Positions 25,524 through 34,310 of a DNA stretch of 64,000 bases are shown here, in pieces. Source of the DNA: Thalassococcus arenae. Lineage in GTDB: Bacteria > Pseudomonadota > Alphaproteobacteria > Rhodobacterales > Rhodobacteraceae. The stretch is from the NCBI RefSeq assembly GCF_019104745.1, contig NZ_JAHRWL010000003.1, positions 124,001 through 188,000 on the forward strand. Direction: 5' to 3'. A model generated the notes under the pieces. That model worked only from the letters and a program-made list of their open reading frames with translations. It searched no databases and was not told the origin of the DNA. The position numbers were made by a program, and so were the translations under genes. The first letter of the stretch is position 1, and each line of letters begins with the position of its first letter.

Positions 25524-27080
25524 CTAATGGTCCTGGTTCAGCGCCTCGGCCGCCGGGATCTCGCGTTCGCGCCTGGCGATGTAGTCGCGCAGCGCCTCGT
25601 CCACGCCTTGATCCAGCGCCGGTTCCTCGTAATCCGCCAGCATCGCGCGGGCCTGGTCCAGGGCCCGGGCGGTGATCTCGCGCGACCCGTCCGCGACCCA
25701 TTGTTCGATCGCGTTGTTGTCGAACAAAGCAGGCATGAAGAACGCGGTCTGGAAATTGTCCTGGGTGTGCGGATGGCCCAGGTAATGCCCGCCCGGCCCG
25801 ATGTCGCGAACCGCGCAAAGCGCCGCGTCGAAGCCCGACCAGTCGGGACCGGTGGCCATGCGATGCGCCATCGCGCATTGCTCCGCGTCGACCACGAACT
25901 TGGCGACCGAGCAATGCATCCCGGCCTCGTTCCAGCCGGCCGAATGCCAGATGTAATGCGCGCCCGCATGCAGCGTCGCCATCAGCGTGGTCGCGGATTC
26001 GTAGCCCGCCTGCGCGTCAAAGGTCTTGGCCCCGCCCAGGTTGGACGAGGACCGCCAGGGCACGTTGTAGAACCGCGCCATCTGCCCGATCATGTGGTTC
26101 ATCAGGCTGATCTCGGGCGTTCCGGCCATCGGCGCGCCCGACTTCATCGACACGGTCGACAGGTAGTGGCCATAGATCGCCGGACAGCCGCGGCGGATGA
26201 CCTGTGTATAGGCCAGTGCGCTGAGCGCCTCGGCGTTCAGCTGCGCCACCGAGGCCGGCACGTTGGCGGGCGTGTTGGCGCCGCCCAGCACGAAGGGCGA
26301 ACACAGCACCGGCTGGTTCGCCCGGCAGAAGGCGCGCATCGCGCCCAGCATGGTTTCGTCCCAGACCAGCGGCGAATTGCCGTTGCAATTGCCGGTCACC
26401 ACCGGGTGCGTGTCGAAGAAATCGGCGCCGAACAGCACCTTGCACATCGCGATCACGTCCTCGGCGTTCTTCGGACTGGTGGTCATGCCCATGAAGGTCT
26501 TGTCGGAATGCTTCATCGACGAATAGGTGATGCGCAGGTGCCGATGGCTGATCGGGTGATCCATCGGCTCGACGATGTGATGCGCCGAGGAATGCAGCGC
26601 CGGCGCCATGTGGCTGAGCTTGTGAAACATGGCCAGATCGGCCAGCGTGGGATTGCGCCGAACGTCATCCAGATCGCGCAGGTAGGGCGCACCGGTCATC
26701 GGGACAAAGATCGATTGCGCCCCGCCCAAGGCAACGGACTTGTCCGGGTCGCGGGCGTGCAAGGTGATCTCGGGCGGGATCGTCGCGATCAGGTCTCGGA
26801 CAAGACCACGATCCAGATGCACCCGGTCTCCGCGCACATCCGCGCCGGCAAGGCGCCAATCCCTTAGCGCGGTGGGGTCGCGAAACTGCACGCCGATGTC
26901 TTCCAGGATTGCCATAGACGCGGCATCGATGCGTTCGACCTGCGCGCCCTGCATCAGTTCGCAGACCGGCAGAGCCCGGGTCAGGCCGGGCAGCATGCGG
27001 ATGTCGCGGGCACTGCGGATCGCGACGCGGGCGGCCCGTCCCCCGCTGCGGCCCCTGGAGCGTGCTGTGGCTTCGGTCAT
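25524..27080 (-). CDS. MttB-like trimethylamine methyltransferase family protein, copy 1
   Basis: A 518-residue member of the MttB superfamily without any in-frame amber codon, so it belongs to the non-pyrrolysine group whose studied members demethylate quaternary amines such as glycine betaine, proline betaine or carnitine. The family normally passes the methyl group to a corrinoid protein, yet none is encoded here. Start 27080 follows GGAGGAA; an upstream start 93 nt away would add an Arg-rich unlikely N-terminus. It is 19 nt downstream of a TMADH-like gene. A second copy lies at the other end of the operon. Confidence 0.85.
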   Translation of the reverse strand: MTEATARSRGRSGGRAARVAIRSARDIRMLPGLTRALPVCELMQGAQVERIDAASMAILEDIGVQFRDPTALRDWRLAGADVRGDRVHLDRGLVRDLIATIPPEITLHARDPDKSVALGGAQSIFVPMTGAPYLRDLDDVRRNPTLADLAMFHKLSHMAPALHSSAHHIVEPMDHPISHRHLRITYSSMKHSDKTFMGMTTSPKNAEDVIAMCKVLFGADFFDTHPVVTGNCNGNSPLVWDETMLGAMRAFCRANQPVLCSPFVLGGANTPANVPASVAQLNAEALSALAYTQVIRRGCPAIYGHYLSTVSMKSGAPMAGTPEISLMNHMIGQMARFYNVPWRSSSNLGGAKTFDAQAGYESATTLMATLHAGAHYIWHSAGWNEAGMHCSVAKFVVDAEQCAMAHRMATGPDWSGFDAALCAVRDIGPGGHYLGHPHTQDNFQTAFFMPALFDNNAIEQWVADGSREITARALDQARAMLADYEEPALDQGVDEALRDYIARREREIPAAEALNQDH

Positions 27081-27099
27081 GGGCCGTTCCTCCTGCTGA

Positions 27100-29073
27100 T
27101 CAAAGCGCCAGCGCCGCCTTGCGCCCTTCGTAGATCGCCAGCGCCGCGTTGCGGGGTGCGCTGGCGTCGCCAATCAGCGAAACCGGCCCGGCCAGCATAT
27201 CCCGGCAATCGGCGTCGGCCACGTTCGTTGTCGCCAACACGAGCGACCCGGCCGCAGTGGTTTCGGTTTCACCGGTCAGCAACGACAGGATCTCGGCGCG
27301 GTCGCCGTGCCAGGCGGCGATGGCGGCATCGGTGACAAAACGCACCCGCAGCCGGGCCAGCGCGCGGCGCAGCGGCCAATCGGTGGCCGAACGCTGCAAC
27401 TCCTTGCCGACCAGCGCATCCGGCGTGACCAGGATCACCGTGTGCCCGTCCTCGGCCAGGCGCCAGGCGGTGCCGCAGCCGCGCCAGTTGCCGCCCTCGT
27501 CCAGCACGATCACGGGGTCTTTCAGCCGTGCGGCGCGCATCATCACGTCTTCGACCGACCAGACATCGCCCCGTTCCAGCCCCGGCAGTTCCGCCAAATG
27601 CGGCAGCGACTTTTGAAACCCGGTCCCGGCAGGGCGCGAACCGGTGGCCAGCACCACGTGGTCGGCGCCGAAATCCGCGATCTCGCCCGCATCCAGCGGT
27701 GTGTTGAAGCGGATATCGACCTGTCTCTGGCGCAATTGCCGTTCGTACCATCCGATCAGATCGGTGATTTGGCCCCGGCGCGGCTGCAACCCGGCCAGGC
27801 GGAACTGCCCGCCCAGTTCGGGCCCAGCTTCGGCCAATGTCACGCGGTGCCCACGTTCGGCGGCGACGCGGGCGGCCTCCAGCCCGGCAGGGCCGCCGCC
27901 CACGACCAGCACCGATTTCGGCCTTGCCGCAGCGGTGAAGCGGTCGCCGCCCCACAGGTATTCATGCCCGGCCGACGGGTTCACCAGGCAGGAGATGTAG
28001 TAGTCCCGGCTGCGCCGTCCCCAGCATTGCTGGTTGCAGGACAGACAGCCGCGGACATCTTCGGCCCGGCCCGCCTGCGCCTTGGCCACCAGATGCGGAT
28101 CGGCGATCTGGCCTCGCACGATGGACACCAGGTCGGCCTCGCCCGCGGCCAGAACGGTGTTGGCATTCTCGGGCGTTCGGATATGGCTCTCGGCGGTGAC
28201 CAGCGCGTTCCTGACGACCTTTTTGAGGTTGGCCGCCAGGTCGACCCCCAGTTTCTCGCCGTGCAGAAAGGTCGGCATCAGCTTGTAGAAATCGAAATAG
28301 CCCCCCGACCCGCAGGTGACGTAATCCATCAGCCCCTGGGCGTCGTGCAGCGCGACGATCTCGACCGTCTCGGCGCGGCTGAGCGCGGCGGCGACATCGG
28401 GTTCGTCATTCACCGCCAATCCGATGATGAAATCCTCGCCGCAGGCAGTGCGGATGCGGCTGAGAACCTCGCGCGAGGCGCGGGTGCGGTTTTCCAGGCT
28501 GCCGCCCCAGCGGTCGGTGCGGGTGTTGGAAAACGGTGTCCAGAACTGGTCGAGCATCCCGTGATAGGCGGCCCAGACCTCGACCCCGTCGAACCCCGCC
28601 TTTCGGCAGCGGATCGCCGCCTGCACGAAACCGTCGATCGTCTCTTCGATCTCGGCCTCGGTCATGGCGTGGCTGCCGTCGCTGTCGTGATAGCTGGGCC
28701 CGCCCGAGGGCGACCAGTGCGGATGCCACGAATTGTCGGAATCGCCATGTGCGCCGATGTGATACAGCTGCTGGATCATCACCGTGCCATGCGCCTGGCA
28801 GGTCTGGGTCAACGCGCGGAAATGCGGGATGACGGCATCGTCGCCGGCGCGAAAATTGCCGCGCGTCAGCACCGCCGCTGGATGCACCGGCATCGGTTCC
28901 ACCACGATCATCGCAGCACCCCCGATGGCGCGTTCCTCGTAATAGGCGATGTGCTGCGGCCCAGGCAGCCCGTCGCGGGCCATGTTGGTGGTGTGCGCGC
29001 CAAAGACGACGCGGTTCTTCAGCACCTTGTGGCGCAACTCCACCGACCGGAAAACATGCGGAAAGGCGGTCAT
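27100..29073 (-). CDS. TMADH / dienoyl-CoA reductase-like flavoprotein with intact 4Fe-4S motif
   Basis: A 657-residue protein in the NADH:flavin oxidoreductase / trimethylamine dehydrogenase family: an N-terminal FMN TIM barrel (about 1-340), a 4Fe-4S motif C343-x2-C346-x3-C350-x11-C362, then an FAD/NAD-binding half beginning with Gly-Gly-Gly-Pro-Ala-Gly near residue 390. Family members oxidatively demethylate tertiary amines or reduce enoyl-CoA. In this context N-demethylation of a methylated amine is likely. It overlaps the ProC-like gene by 4 nt and precedes MttB copy 1. Confidence 0.85.
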   Translation of the reverse strand: MTAFPHVFRSVELRHKVLKNRVVFGAHTTNMARDGLPGPQHIAYYEERAIGGAAMIVVEPMPVHPAAVLTRGNFRAGDDAVIPHFRALTQTCQAHGTVMIQQLYHIGAHGDSDNSWHPHWSPSGGPSYHDSDGSHAMTEAEIEETIDGFVQAAIRCRKAGFDGVEVWAAYHGMLDQFWTPFSNTRTDRWGGSLENRTRASREVLSRIRTACGEDFIIGLAVNDEPDVAAALSRAETVEIVALHDAQGLMDYVTCGSGGYFDFYKLMPTFLHGEKLGVDLAANLKKVVRNALVTAESHIRTPENANTVLAAGEADLVSIVRGQIADPHLVAKAQAGRAEDVRGCLSCNQQCWGRRSRDYYISCLVNPSAGHEYLWGGDRFTAAARPKSVLVVGGGPAGLEAARVAAERGHRVTLAEAGPELGGQFRLAGLQPRRGQITDLIGWYERQLRQRQVDIRFNTPLDAGEIADFGADHVVLATGSRPAGTGFQKSLPHLAELPGLERGDVWSVEDVMMRAARLKDPVIVLDEGGNWRGCGTAWRLAEDGHTVILVTPDALVGKELQRSATDWPLRRALARLRVRFVTDAAIAAWHGDRAEILSLLTGETETTAAGSLVLATTNVADADCRDMLAGPVSLIGDASAPRNAALAIYEGRKAALAL

Positions 29074-29801
29074 GTGCCTTGCTCCAGCGCGTCCAGCCCG
29101 CGTTCCAGATCGCCGCTCATCCCCGCGGCGACCATGTGGTCGCGCAAGCGCTGGTTGTAGCCACCGGGCGTGTCGAGCGCCGACAGCGTCGGACCGCAGG
29201 GACCGGACAGCAGGCTGGAGCCGACCAGCAGACGCAGGAACGCCTCGCCCCTGTCGGGATCGCCGACACGTGCACCCAGCCAGCCGGCCGCATCCGCCAC
29301 CAGCCGCAGCACCGGCGACAGCACCGCCTGGGCGCAGAGATAGGCGTCCAGCTCGGTCTGGCCGTCCAGATCGAAGACCGTGTTGCGCGCGCCGAACAGC
29401 GCCTGCACGATCGTGACATCCCCCTGAGCGAGGATCGGCGAGCCACCCTGCGCGATGCCCGGAAAGGGCAGCATGACCGCTTTGGCCCGTGCCGGGGCGA
29501 CCCAGCCCGCCACGCGGTCCAGCGGCGCACCCGCCATCAACGAGATCACCCGCTGGTCTTCGCGGAACCTCAGCCTGCCCAGCACCGCCGCCGCATCGCC
29601 GACCATCAGGCCCAGGATCACGATATCGCTGGTGTCCACCACGCGCTGGTTGTCCGCCACCGACACGTCGGCGAACCGCGCCGCCAGGTCTGCCGACCGC
29701 GCCGCCGAGCGTTCCGAGACGGTGATTGCGTGCCCCTGCCCGGCCAGCCCCGCGACCACGGCCGAACCGATCGCGCCGGTGCCGATCACACCGATGCGCA
29801 T
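29070..29801 (-). CDS. ProC-like NAD(P)-binding oxidoreductase
   Basis: A 243-residue protein with an N-terminal Rossmann motif Gly-Val-Ile-Gly-Thr-Gly-Ala-Ile-Gly and a helical C-terminal half containing Thr-Pro-Gly-Gly-Tyr-Asn, resembling pyrroline-5-carboxylate reductase. It may reduce a cyclic imine formed when an N-methylated cyclic amine is demethylated. Start 29801 gives the canonical N-terminus; the frame continues upstream with non-conserved sequence. It is separated by one base from the upstream flavoprotein gene and overlaps the next by 4 nt. Confidence 0.8.
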   Translation of the reverse strand: MRIGVIGTGAIGSAVVAGLAGQGHAITVSERSAARSADLAARFADVSVADNQRVVDTSDIVILGLMVGDAAAVLGRLRFREDQRVISLMAGAPLDRVAGWVAPARAKAVMLPFPGIAQGGSPILAQGDVTIVQALFGARNTVFDLDGQTELDAYLCAQAVLSPVLRLVADAAGWLGARVGDPDRGEAFLRLLVGSSLLSGPCGPTLSALDTPGGYNQRLRDHMVAAGMSGDLERGLDALEQGT

Positions 29802-29802
29802 C

Positions 29803-31848
29803 CTACAGGTCCTTGACCAGTCGCAGCGCGTCGTAGATCGCGGCGTGGGTGTTGCGGGCCGACACCGCGTCGCCGATGCGGAACAGCTGGAACCGGCCAT
29901 CGGGATTGCGGCGCACGTCCTGCGACCGCCCTTGGGTCAAGGCGTCGTAGTCGACTTCTCCGGCGTTCACGCTGAGCGGGCGCAGGGCGTGATACAGATC
30001 GTCCAGCGGCAGCGTGCCATAGTTCAGCACCACCTGATCGACGCTTTGTTCGTAGGTGTGATCGCTGTAGTCGGTGCCGATCGTCGCCACCAGCTTGTTG
30101 CCCTCGCGACGGACGCCCAGCAGGCGTCGCGTGACGGTAAAGGTCACGTCCTTGTCCTGCAGGCTGCGCATGTAGGGGACCAGGTTCATGCCCATGATGT
30201 CCGGGGCAAAGGTGCGGTCGGGCGTCATCACCTCGACCCGCGATCCGGCCTTCGCGGCGACTTCGGCGGCTTGCAGGCCGGGATGATCGCCGCTTTCGTC
30301 GTAGATCAGAACCGTCTCGGCCGGTTTCACGTCGCCCGAGATGATATCCCAGCTGGACACCACGTGTTCGGCGTCTTGCCCGGTCTCGAACAGCTGCATG
30401 TTCGGCAAGCCGCCGGTGGCGACGATCACCACATCGGGGTTCCGAGCGGTCACGTCCGCGGCCTCGGCCCAGTGATTGAAGTGAAACGCGACGTCGCGGG
30501 CGGCGCATTGCGCCATGCGCCAGTCGATGATGCCGATCATCTCGCGCCGTCGCGGGGATTGCGCCGTCAACCGGATCTGGCCGCCGGGATCGGCGGCGGC
30601 CTCGAACACCGTCACGTCATGGCCGCGTTCGGCGGCGACGCGGGCCGCTTCCAGCCCGCCCGGGCCGGCACCGACGACCACCACCTTGCGCCTTGCATCG
30701 GCCGGCGCGATGACGTGCGGCATGGTCAGTTCGCGCCCGGTCGCGGCGTTGTGCAGGCACAGCGCCTCGCCCGCCTGGTAGATCCGGTCCAGGCAGTAGG
30801 TGGCGCCGACGCAGGGACGGATATCGTCCTCGCGCCCCTCGACGATCTTGCGCACGATATGCGGGTCAGCCATGTGCGCGCGGGTCATGCCCACCATGTC
30901 CAGCAGACCCGCACTGATCGCATGGCGGGCCGTGGCCACATCGGGAATGCGCGAGGCGTGAAAGGTCGGCATGCCCGTCGCGGCGCGGATCGCGCCGGCG
31001 AAATCCAGATGCGGGGCGCTTTTCATGCCCTGCACCGGGATCACGTCGGTCATCGCCGGATCGGTGTGGATGCGGCCGCGGATCACGTTGAGGAAATCCA
31101 CCTGCCCTGTCGCCGCCAGCCGTTTGCCGATCTCAACGCCTTCTTCTGGCGTGATGCCGCCCTTGGCGGCCTCGTCGGCGGTATAGCGGAAGCCGACGAT
31201 GAAATCGTCGCCCACCCGCTTGCGCACCGCCGCCAGCACGTCCAGCGGAAAGCGCAGGCGGTTTTCCAGCGTGTCGGCGCCATAAGGCCCGGTCAGGTCG
31301 TTGGTCAGCGGCGACCAGAACTGATCGATCAGGTGGCCATAGGCCTGCAGCTCGATCCCGTCCATGCCGCCCGCCTTCATCCGTTCGGCGGCGTCGGCGA
31401 AATCGGTGATGATGCGGTCGATATCCCAATCCTCGGCCAGCTTGGGAAAGGCGCGATGCGCCGGTTCGCGGTGCCGCGACGACGACACCGAGGGCAGCCA
31501 GTCGCCCTTGTTCCAGCCGGTTCGGCGGCCCAGATGGGTCAGCTGGATCATCATCGCGCAGCCATGTTCGTGGCAGGCATCGGTCATCCGGCGGATCCAC
31601 GGCACGACCTCGTCCTTCCAGGCCAGCACGTTGTTGAAGACCGGCGGGCTGTCGCGGCTGACCGCCGCCGAGCCCGCCGTCATCGCCAGCGCCACCCCCG
31701 CCTTTGCCCGTTCTTCGTGATAGGCGCGGTAACGATCCTTGGGCATCCCGTCCTCGGGATAGGCCGGTTCGTGCGCCGTGGTCATGATCCGGTTGCGCAG
31801 GGTCAGGTGCTTGAGCCGGTAAGGCTGAAGCAGCGGGTCGTTCGACAT
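29803..31848 (-). CDS. TMADH / N-methylproline demethylase-like flavoprotein with altered Fe-S motif
   Basis: A 681-residue relative of trimethylamine dehydrogenase and of the StcD-type N-methylproline demethylases: FMN barrel (about 1-340), cluster region, then an FAD-binding half (Gly-Ala-Gly-Pro-Gly-Gly near residue 392). In the cluster region the expected four cysteines are reduced to three: C346, C352 and C364, with alanine at 349 where TMADH has its second cysteine. It should demethylate a tertiary amine. It sits 9 nt downstream of MttB copy 2 and one base upstream of the ProC-like gene, so the five genes form one tight operon. Confidence 0.85.
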   Translation of the reverse strand: MSNDPLLQPYRLKHLTLRNRIMTTAHEPAYPEDGMPKDRYRAYHEERAKAGVALAMTAGSAAVSRDSPPVFNNVLAWKDEVVPWIRRMTDACHEHGCAMMIQLTHLGRRTGWNKGDWLPSVSSSRHREPAHRAFPKLAEDWDIDRIITDFADAAERMKAGGMDGIELQAYGHLIDQFWSPLTNDLTGPYGADTLENRLRFPLDVLAAVRKRVGDDFIVGFRYTADEAAKGGITPEEGVEIGKRLAATGQVDFLNVIRGRIHTDPAMTDVIPVQGMKSAPHLDFAGAIRAATGMPTFHASRIPDVATARHAISAGLLDMVGMTRAHMADPHIVRKIVEGREDDIRPCVGATYCLDRIYQAGEALCLHNAATGRELTMPHVIAPADARRKVVVVGAGPGGLEAARVAAERGHDVTVFEAAADPGGQIRLTAQSPRRREMIGIIDWRMAQCAARDVAFHFNHWAEAADVTARNPDVVIVATGGLPNMQLFETGQDAEHVVSSWDIISGDVKPAETVLIYDESGDHPGLQAAEVAAKAGSRVEVMTPDRTFAPDIMGMNLVPYMRSLQDKDVTFTVTRRLLGVRREGNKLVATIGTDYSDHTYEQSVDQVVLNYGTLPLDDLYHALRPLSVNAGEVDYDALTQGRSQDVRRNPDGRFQLFRIGDAVSARNTHAAIYDALRLVKDL

Positions 31849-31857
31849 GGCGGCCTC

Positions 31858-33429
31858 CTAGTACCAGGCGTCTTGCATGGACGCCTTCTTGCGCGCGATG
31901 AAGTCGTTCAGCGCCTCGTCGATTCCGGGATCGATGGGCGGGGCCTCGTAGGCGGCCAGTTGCGCCTTCCAGCGCGCATTGGCCCGGGTCGCGGCGTCGA
32001 TACCGCCCTGTTCGTCCCATGTCTCCCACGGCTGGTTGTCGTCCAGCGCGCTGTCGTAATAGGCCGTCTGGTAGTGCCGCAGGGTGTGGGCGGTGGAAAA
32101 CAGGTGCTGGCCCGGCCCCAGTTCCGCCAAGGCGTCGAAGCCCAGCGAATCGTCGTCGGTTGCGACACCGCGCAGATAGGCGTGCAGCGCGCCGCACAGA
32201 TCGGTGTCCATCATGAATTTCTCGTAGGACATCGACAGCAGGCCGTCGAGGAACCCGGCCGAGTGCAGCACGTAGTTCGTGCCGCAATGCACCGCCGACA
32301 GCATCGACATCATGGATTGCTGCATGGCTTGCGCATCGGGCAGTTTCGAGGTGCTGAAATTGCCCGCGCAGCGCAGCGGCATGTTCAGCCGCCGCGCCAA
32401 CTGGCCGAAGACCAGCGATCCCAGTGCCGGTTCCGGCGTGCCGAAGGTGGGCGAGCCAGAGCGCAGCGCCATCGACGACTGGAACGACGCCAGGATCGCC
32501 GGGGCGCCGGGGCGCACCAGTTGGGTCAGCGCACAGGACACCATGCTTTCGGCCAGGCATTGCGCGACCGATCCGGCCATGGTCAGCGGCGACACCGCCC
32601 CGCCCAGCAGGAACGGCAGGTGGATCGAACCCTGCCCCGCTGCCGCATAGGCGCGGATGCCACGGGTCGTGATCCCGTCCAGCACCAGCGGCGAGGTGGT
32701 GTTGAAATTGCCCATGATGACGCAATGGCTGTCGACGAAATCGGCGCCGAACAGGATGCGGCACATTTCGATGCTGTCCTCGGCCCGTTCCGGCGCGGTG
32801 ATCGAACCCAGGAACGCCCGGTCGGAATAGCGCATATGGGCATAGACCATGTCCAGGTGGCGCTTGTTCACCGGCACGTCGGTGGGTTCGCAGATCGTGC
32901 CGCCGGAATGGTGCAGCCAGGGGCTTATCTGCCCCAGCTTGATGAAGTTCTGGAAGTCGGCGATCGTCCCGTAGCGGCGGCCCTTGTCCAGATCCATCAC
33001 GAAGGGTGAGCCGTAGGACGGGGCGAAGACCACCGCATCGCCGCCGATCTCGACATTGCGGGCGGGATTGCGGGCATGCTGGGTGAACCGCGCGGGCGCG
33101 GTTTTCAGCAGATCGCGTATCAGGCCCGGCTCGAACCGGATGTTCCAGCGTTCGCCACCCAGTTCGGTGACCTGCCCGCCGGCGGCGCGGAACAACTGCA
33201 TCGCCTCGGGGTCGTCGCGGAACTCGATGCCGATCTCTGCCATGATGCGGTCGGCGGTTGCTTCGATCCGGCAGAGCGCCTCGTCGTTCAGGATGTCGTA
33301 GGTGGGGATGCCGCGGGTGATGAACGGCACTTCCAGATGCGGGTTCCGGCCCGGTGCGCTGCTGCGCACGGCACCCCCGGCCCGGCTGCGCCGCCGCGTC
33401 ATACGACCTTCGGCTGCGATCTCGACCAT
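31858..33429 (-). CDS. MttB-like trimethylamine methyltransferase family protein, copy 2
   Basis: A 523-residue non-pyrrolysine MttB homologue, first gene of the operon. It is clearly paralogous to copy 1: shared motifs include Gly-Asn-Cys/Phe-Asn-x-x-Ser-Pro-Leu-Val and the Phe-Gly-Ala-Asp-Phe segment. The two differ enough to suggest separate substrates or successive demethylations. The N-terminus has an Arg-rich stretch. Start 33429 has GGGAGGAGGG upstream. The promoter region is shared with the divergent tetR gene and holds two operator-like palindromes. Confidence 0.85.
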   Translation of the reverse strand: MVEIAAEGRMTRRRSRAGGAVRSSAPGRNPHLEVPFITRGIPTYDILNDEALCRIEATADRIMAEIGIEFRDDPEAMQLFRAAGGQVTELGGERWNIRFEPGLIRDLLKTAPARFTQHARNPARNVEIGGDAVVFAPSYGSPFVMDLDKGRRYGTIADFQNFIKLGQISPWLHHSGGTICEPTDVPVNKRHLDMVYAHMRYSDRAFLGSITAPERAEDSIEMCRILFGADFVDSHCVIMGNFNTTSPLVLDGITTRGIRAYAAAGQGSIHLPFLLGGAVSPLTMAGSVAQCLAESMVSCALTQLVRPGAPAILASFQSSMALRSGSPTFGTPEPALGSLVFGQLARRLNMPLRCAGNFSTSKLPDAQAMQQSMMSMLSAVHCGTNYVLHSAGFLDGLLSMSYEKFMMDTDLCGALHAYLRGVATDDDSLGFDALAELGPGQHLFSTAHTLRHYQTAYYDSALDDNQPWETWDEQGGIDAATRANARWKAQLAAYEAPPIDPGIDEALNDFIARKKASMQDAWY

Positions 33430-33455
33430 GATGCCCTCCTCCCGACTCATGGAAA

Positions 33456-33492
33456 TTGACACAAGTGTCGTCAGTCTTGACACACCTGTCAA
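33456..33492. promoter_or_regulatory. Tandem TetR-type operators between MttB operon and tetR
   Basis: Two copies of TTGACA-N4-TGTCAA lie with centres 21 bp apart. The upstream copy (33456-33471) is TTGACA-CAAG-TGTCGT with an imperfect end; the second (33477-33492) is a perfect 16-bp palindrome. The spacing puts two dimers on the same helix face. The arms differ from the FNR box in having six bases between TTGAC and GTCAA. Confidence 0.65.
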
Positions 33493-33511
33493 TTCTCTTC
33501 ACCTTTCCGCC

Positions 33512-34132
33512 ATGGATGGCACGCTGGACACCGCGCGGAACAGTTCCGAGGAGCTTTGGCTGCAAGCAGCCTATGAAGTGTTGACCGAAAGCGGTGTCGA
33601 GGCGGTCAAGATCCAGCCGCTGGCCAAACGGCTGGGGCTGACGCGCACCGGCTTTTACTGGCATTTCAAGGACCGCGAGGCGCTGCTGGATGCGATGATC
33701 CGGCAATGGGAAATGAAGAACACCGGCAATCTCGAAGCGCGTTGCGCCGCTTATGCCGAATCCATCTGCGAGGCGGTTCTGAACCTGTTCGATTGCTGGC
33801 TGGACGATGCGCTGTTCGACTCTCGGCTGGACCTGGCGATCCGGAACTGGGCGCGCACAGACCCGGCCCTGCAGGCGCGGCTGACCCTGGCCGACGACCG
33901 GCGCAAGCACGCGATGATGACGATGTTCACGCGCTTCGATTATCCGGTGGACGAAGCAGAGGTGCGTGCGCTGACGATGATCTACACGCAGATCGGCTAT
34001 ATCTCGATGCAGGTCCAGGAAAGCCGCGAAACCCGGTTTTCGCGCATGCGCGCCTACGTGCAGGTCTTTACCGGCCGCAACCCAACCGACGCCGAAATGG
34101 CCCGGTTCAAGGCCCGCCACCAGGCGGAATAG
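33512..34132 (+). CDS. TetR/AcrR-family regulator
   Basis: A 206-residue TetR-type repressor. The N-terminal helix-turn-helix is about residues 20-65 (Leu-Ala-Lys-Arg-Leu-Gly-Leu-Thr-Arg-Thr-Gly-Phe-Tyr-Trp-His-Phe-Lys), followed by an all-helical ligand domain. It diverges from the MttB operon and most likely represses it and itself through the two palindromes in between, with a methylated amine or metabolite as inducer. ATG 33512 was chosen because the upstream open frame crosses the operators and is antisense to the MttB gene. Confidence 0.88.
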   Translation: MDGTLDTARNSSEELWLQAAYEVLTESGVEAVKIQPLAKRLGLTRTGFYWHFKDREALLDAMIRQWEMKNTGNLEARCAAYAESICEAVLNLFDCWLDDALFDSRLDLAIRNWARTDPALQARLTLADDRRKHAMMTMFTRFDYPVDEAEVRALTMIYTQIGYISMQVQESRETRFSRMRAYVQVFTGRNPTDAEMARFKARHQAE

Positions 34133-34310
34133 CGCGCGCCGATGGTCTGCCGGTTCTTCTGACGGTCGGCGGCCCTGCCCGCGGCACCCCCGTGAGAACC
34201 CGGCCCGCCGCGGGTCGCGGAAACGGTTCCATCGCGGGGTTGGCTCTCGACCGCAATGGCGCATTCGCTATCCTGCGCCGCATCCATCCGGACCCGCGAA
34301 GGACAGCGCC

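Noticed and set aside
25524-33429. Possible pyrrolysine (amber) codons in the MttB genes
   Set aside because: Both genes read through at full family length with no internal TAG in frame, so they are the non-pyrrolysine type.
33477-33492. FNR box in front of the MttB operon
   Set aside because: The arms TTGAC and GTCAA are six bases apart, not four, and a second copy lies one 21-bp step away beside a divergent tetR, so a TetR operator is the better reading.
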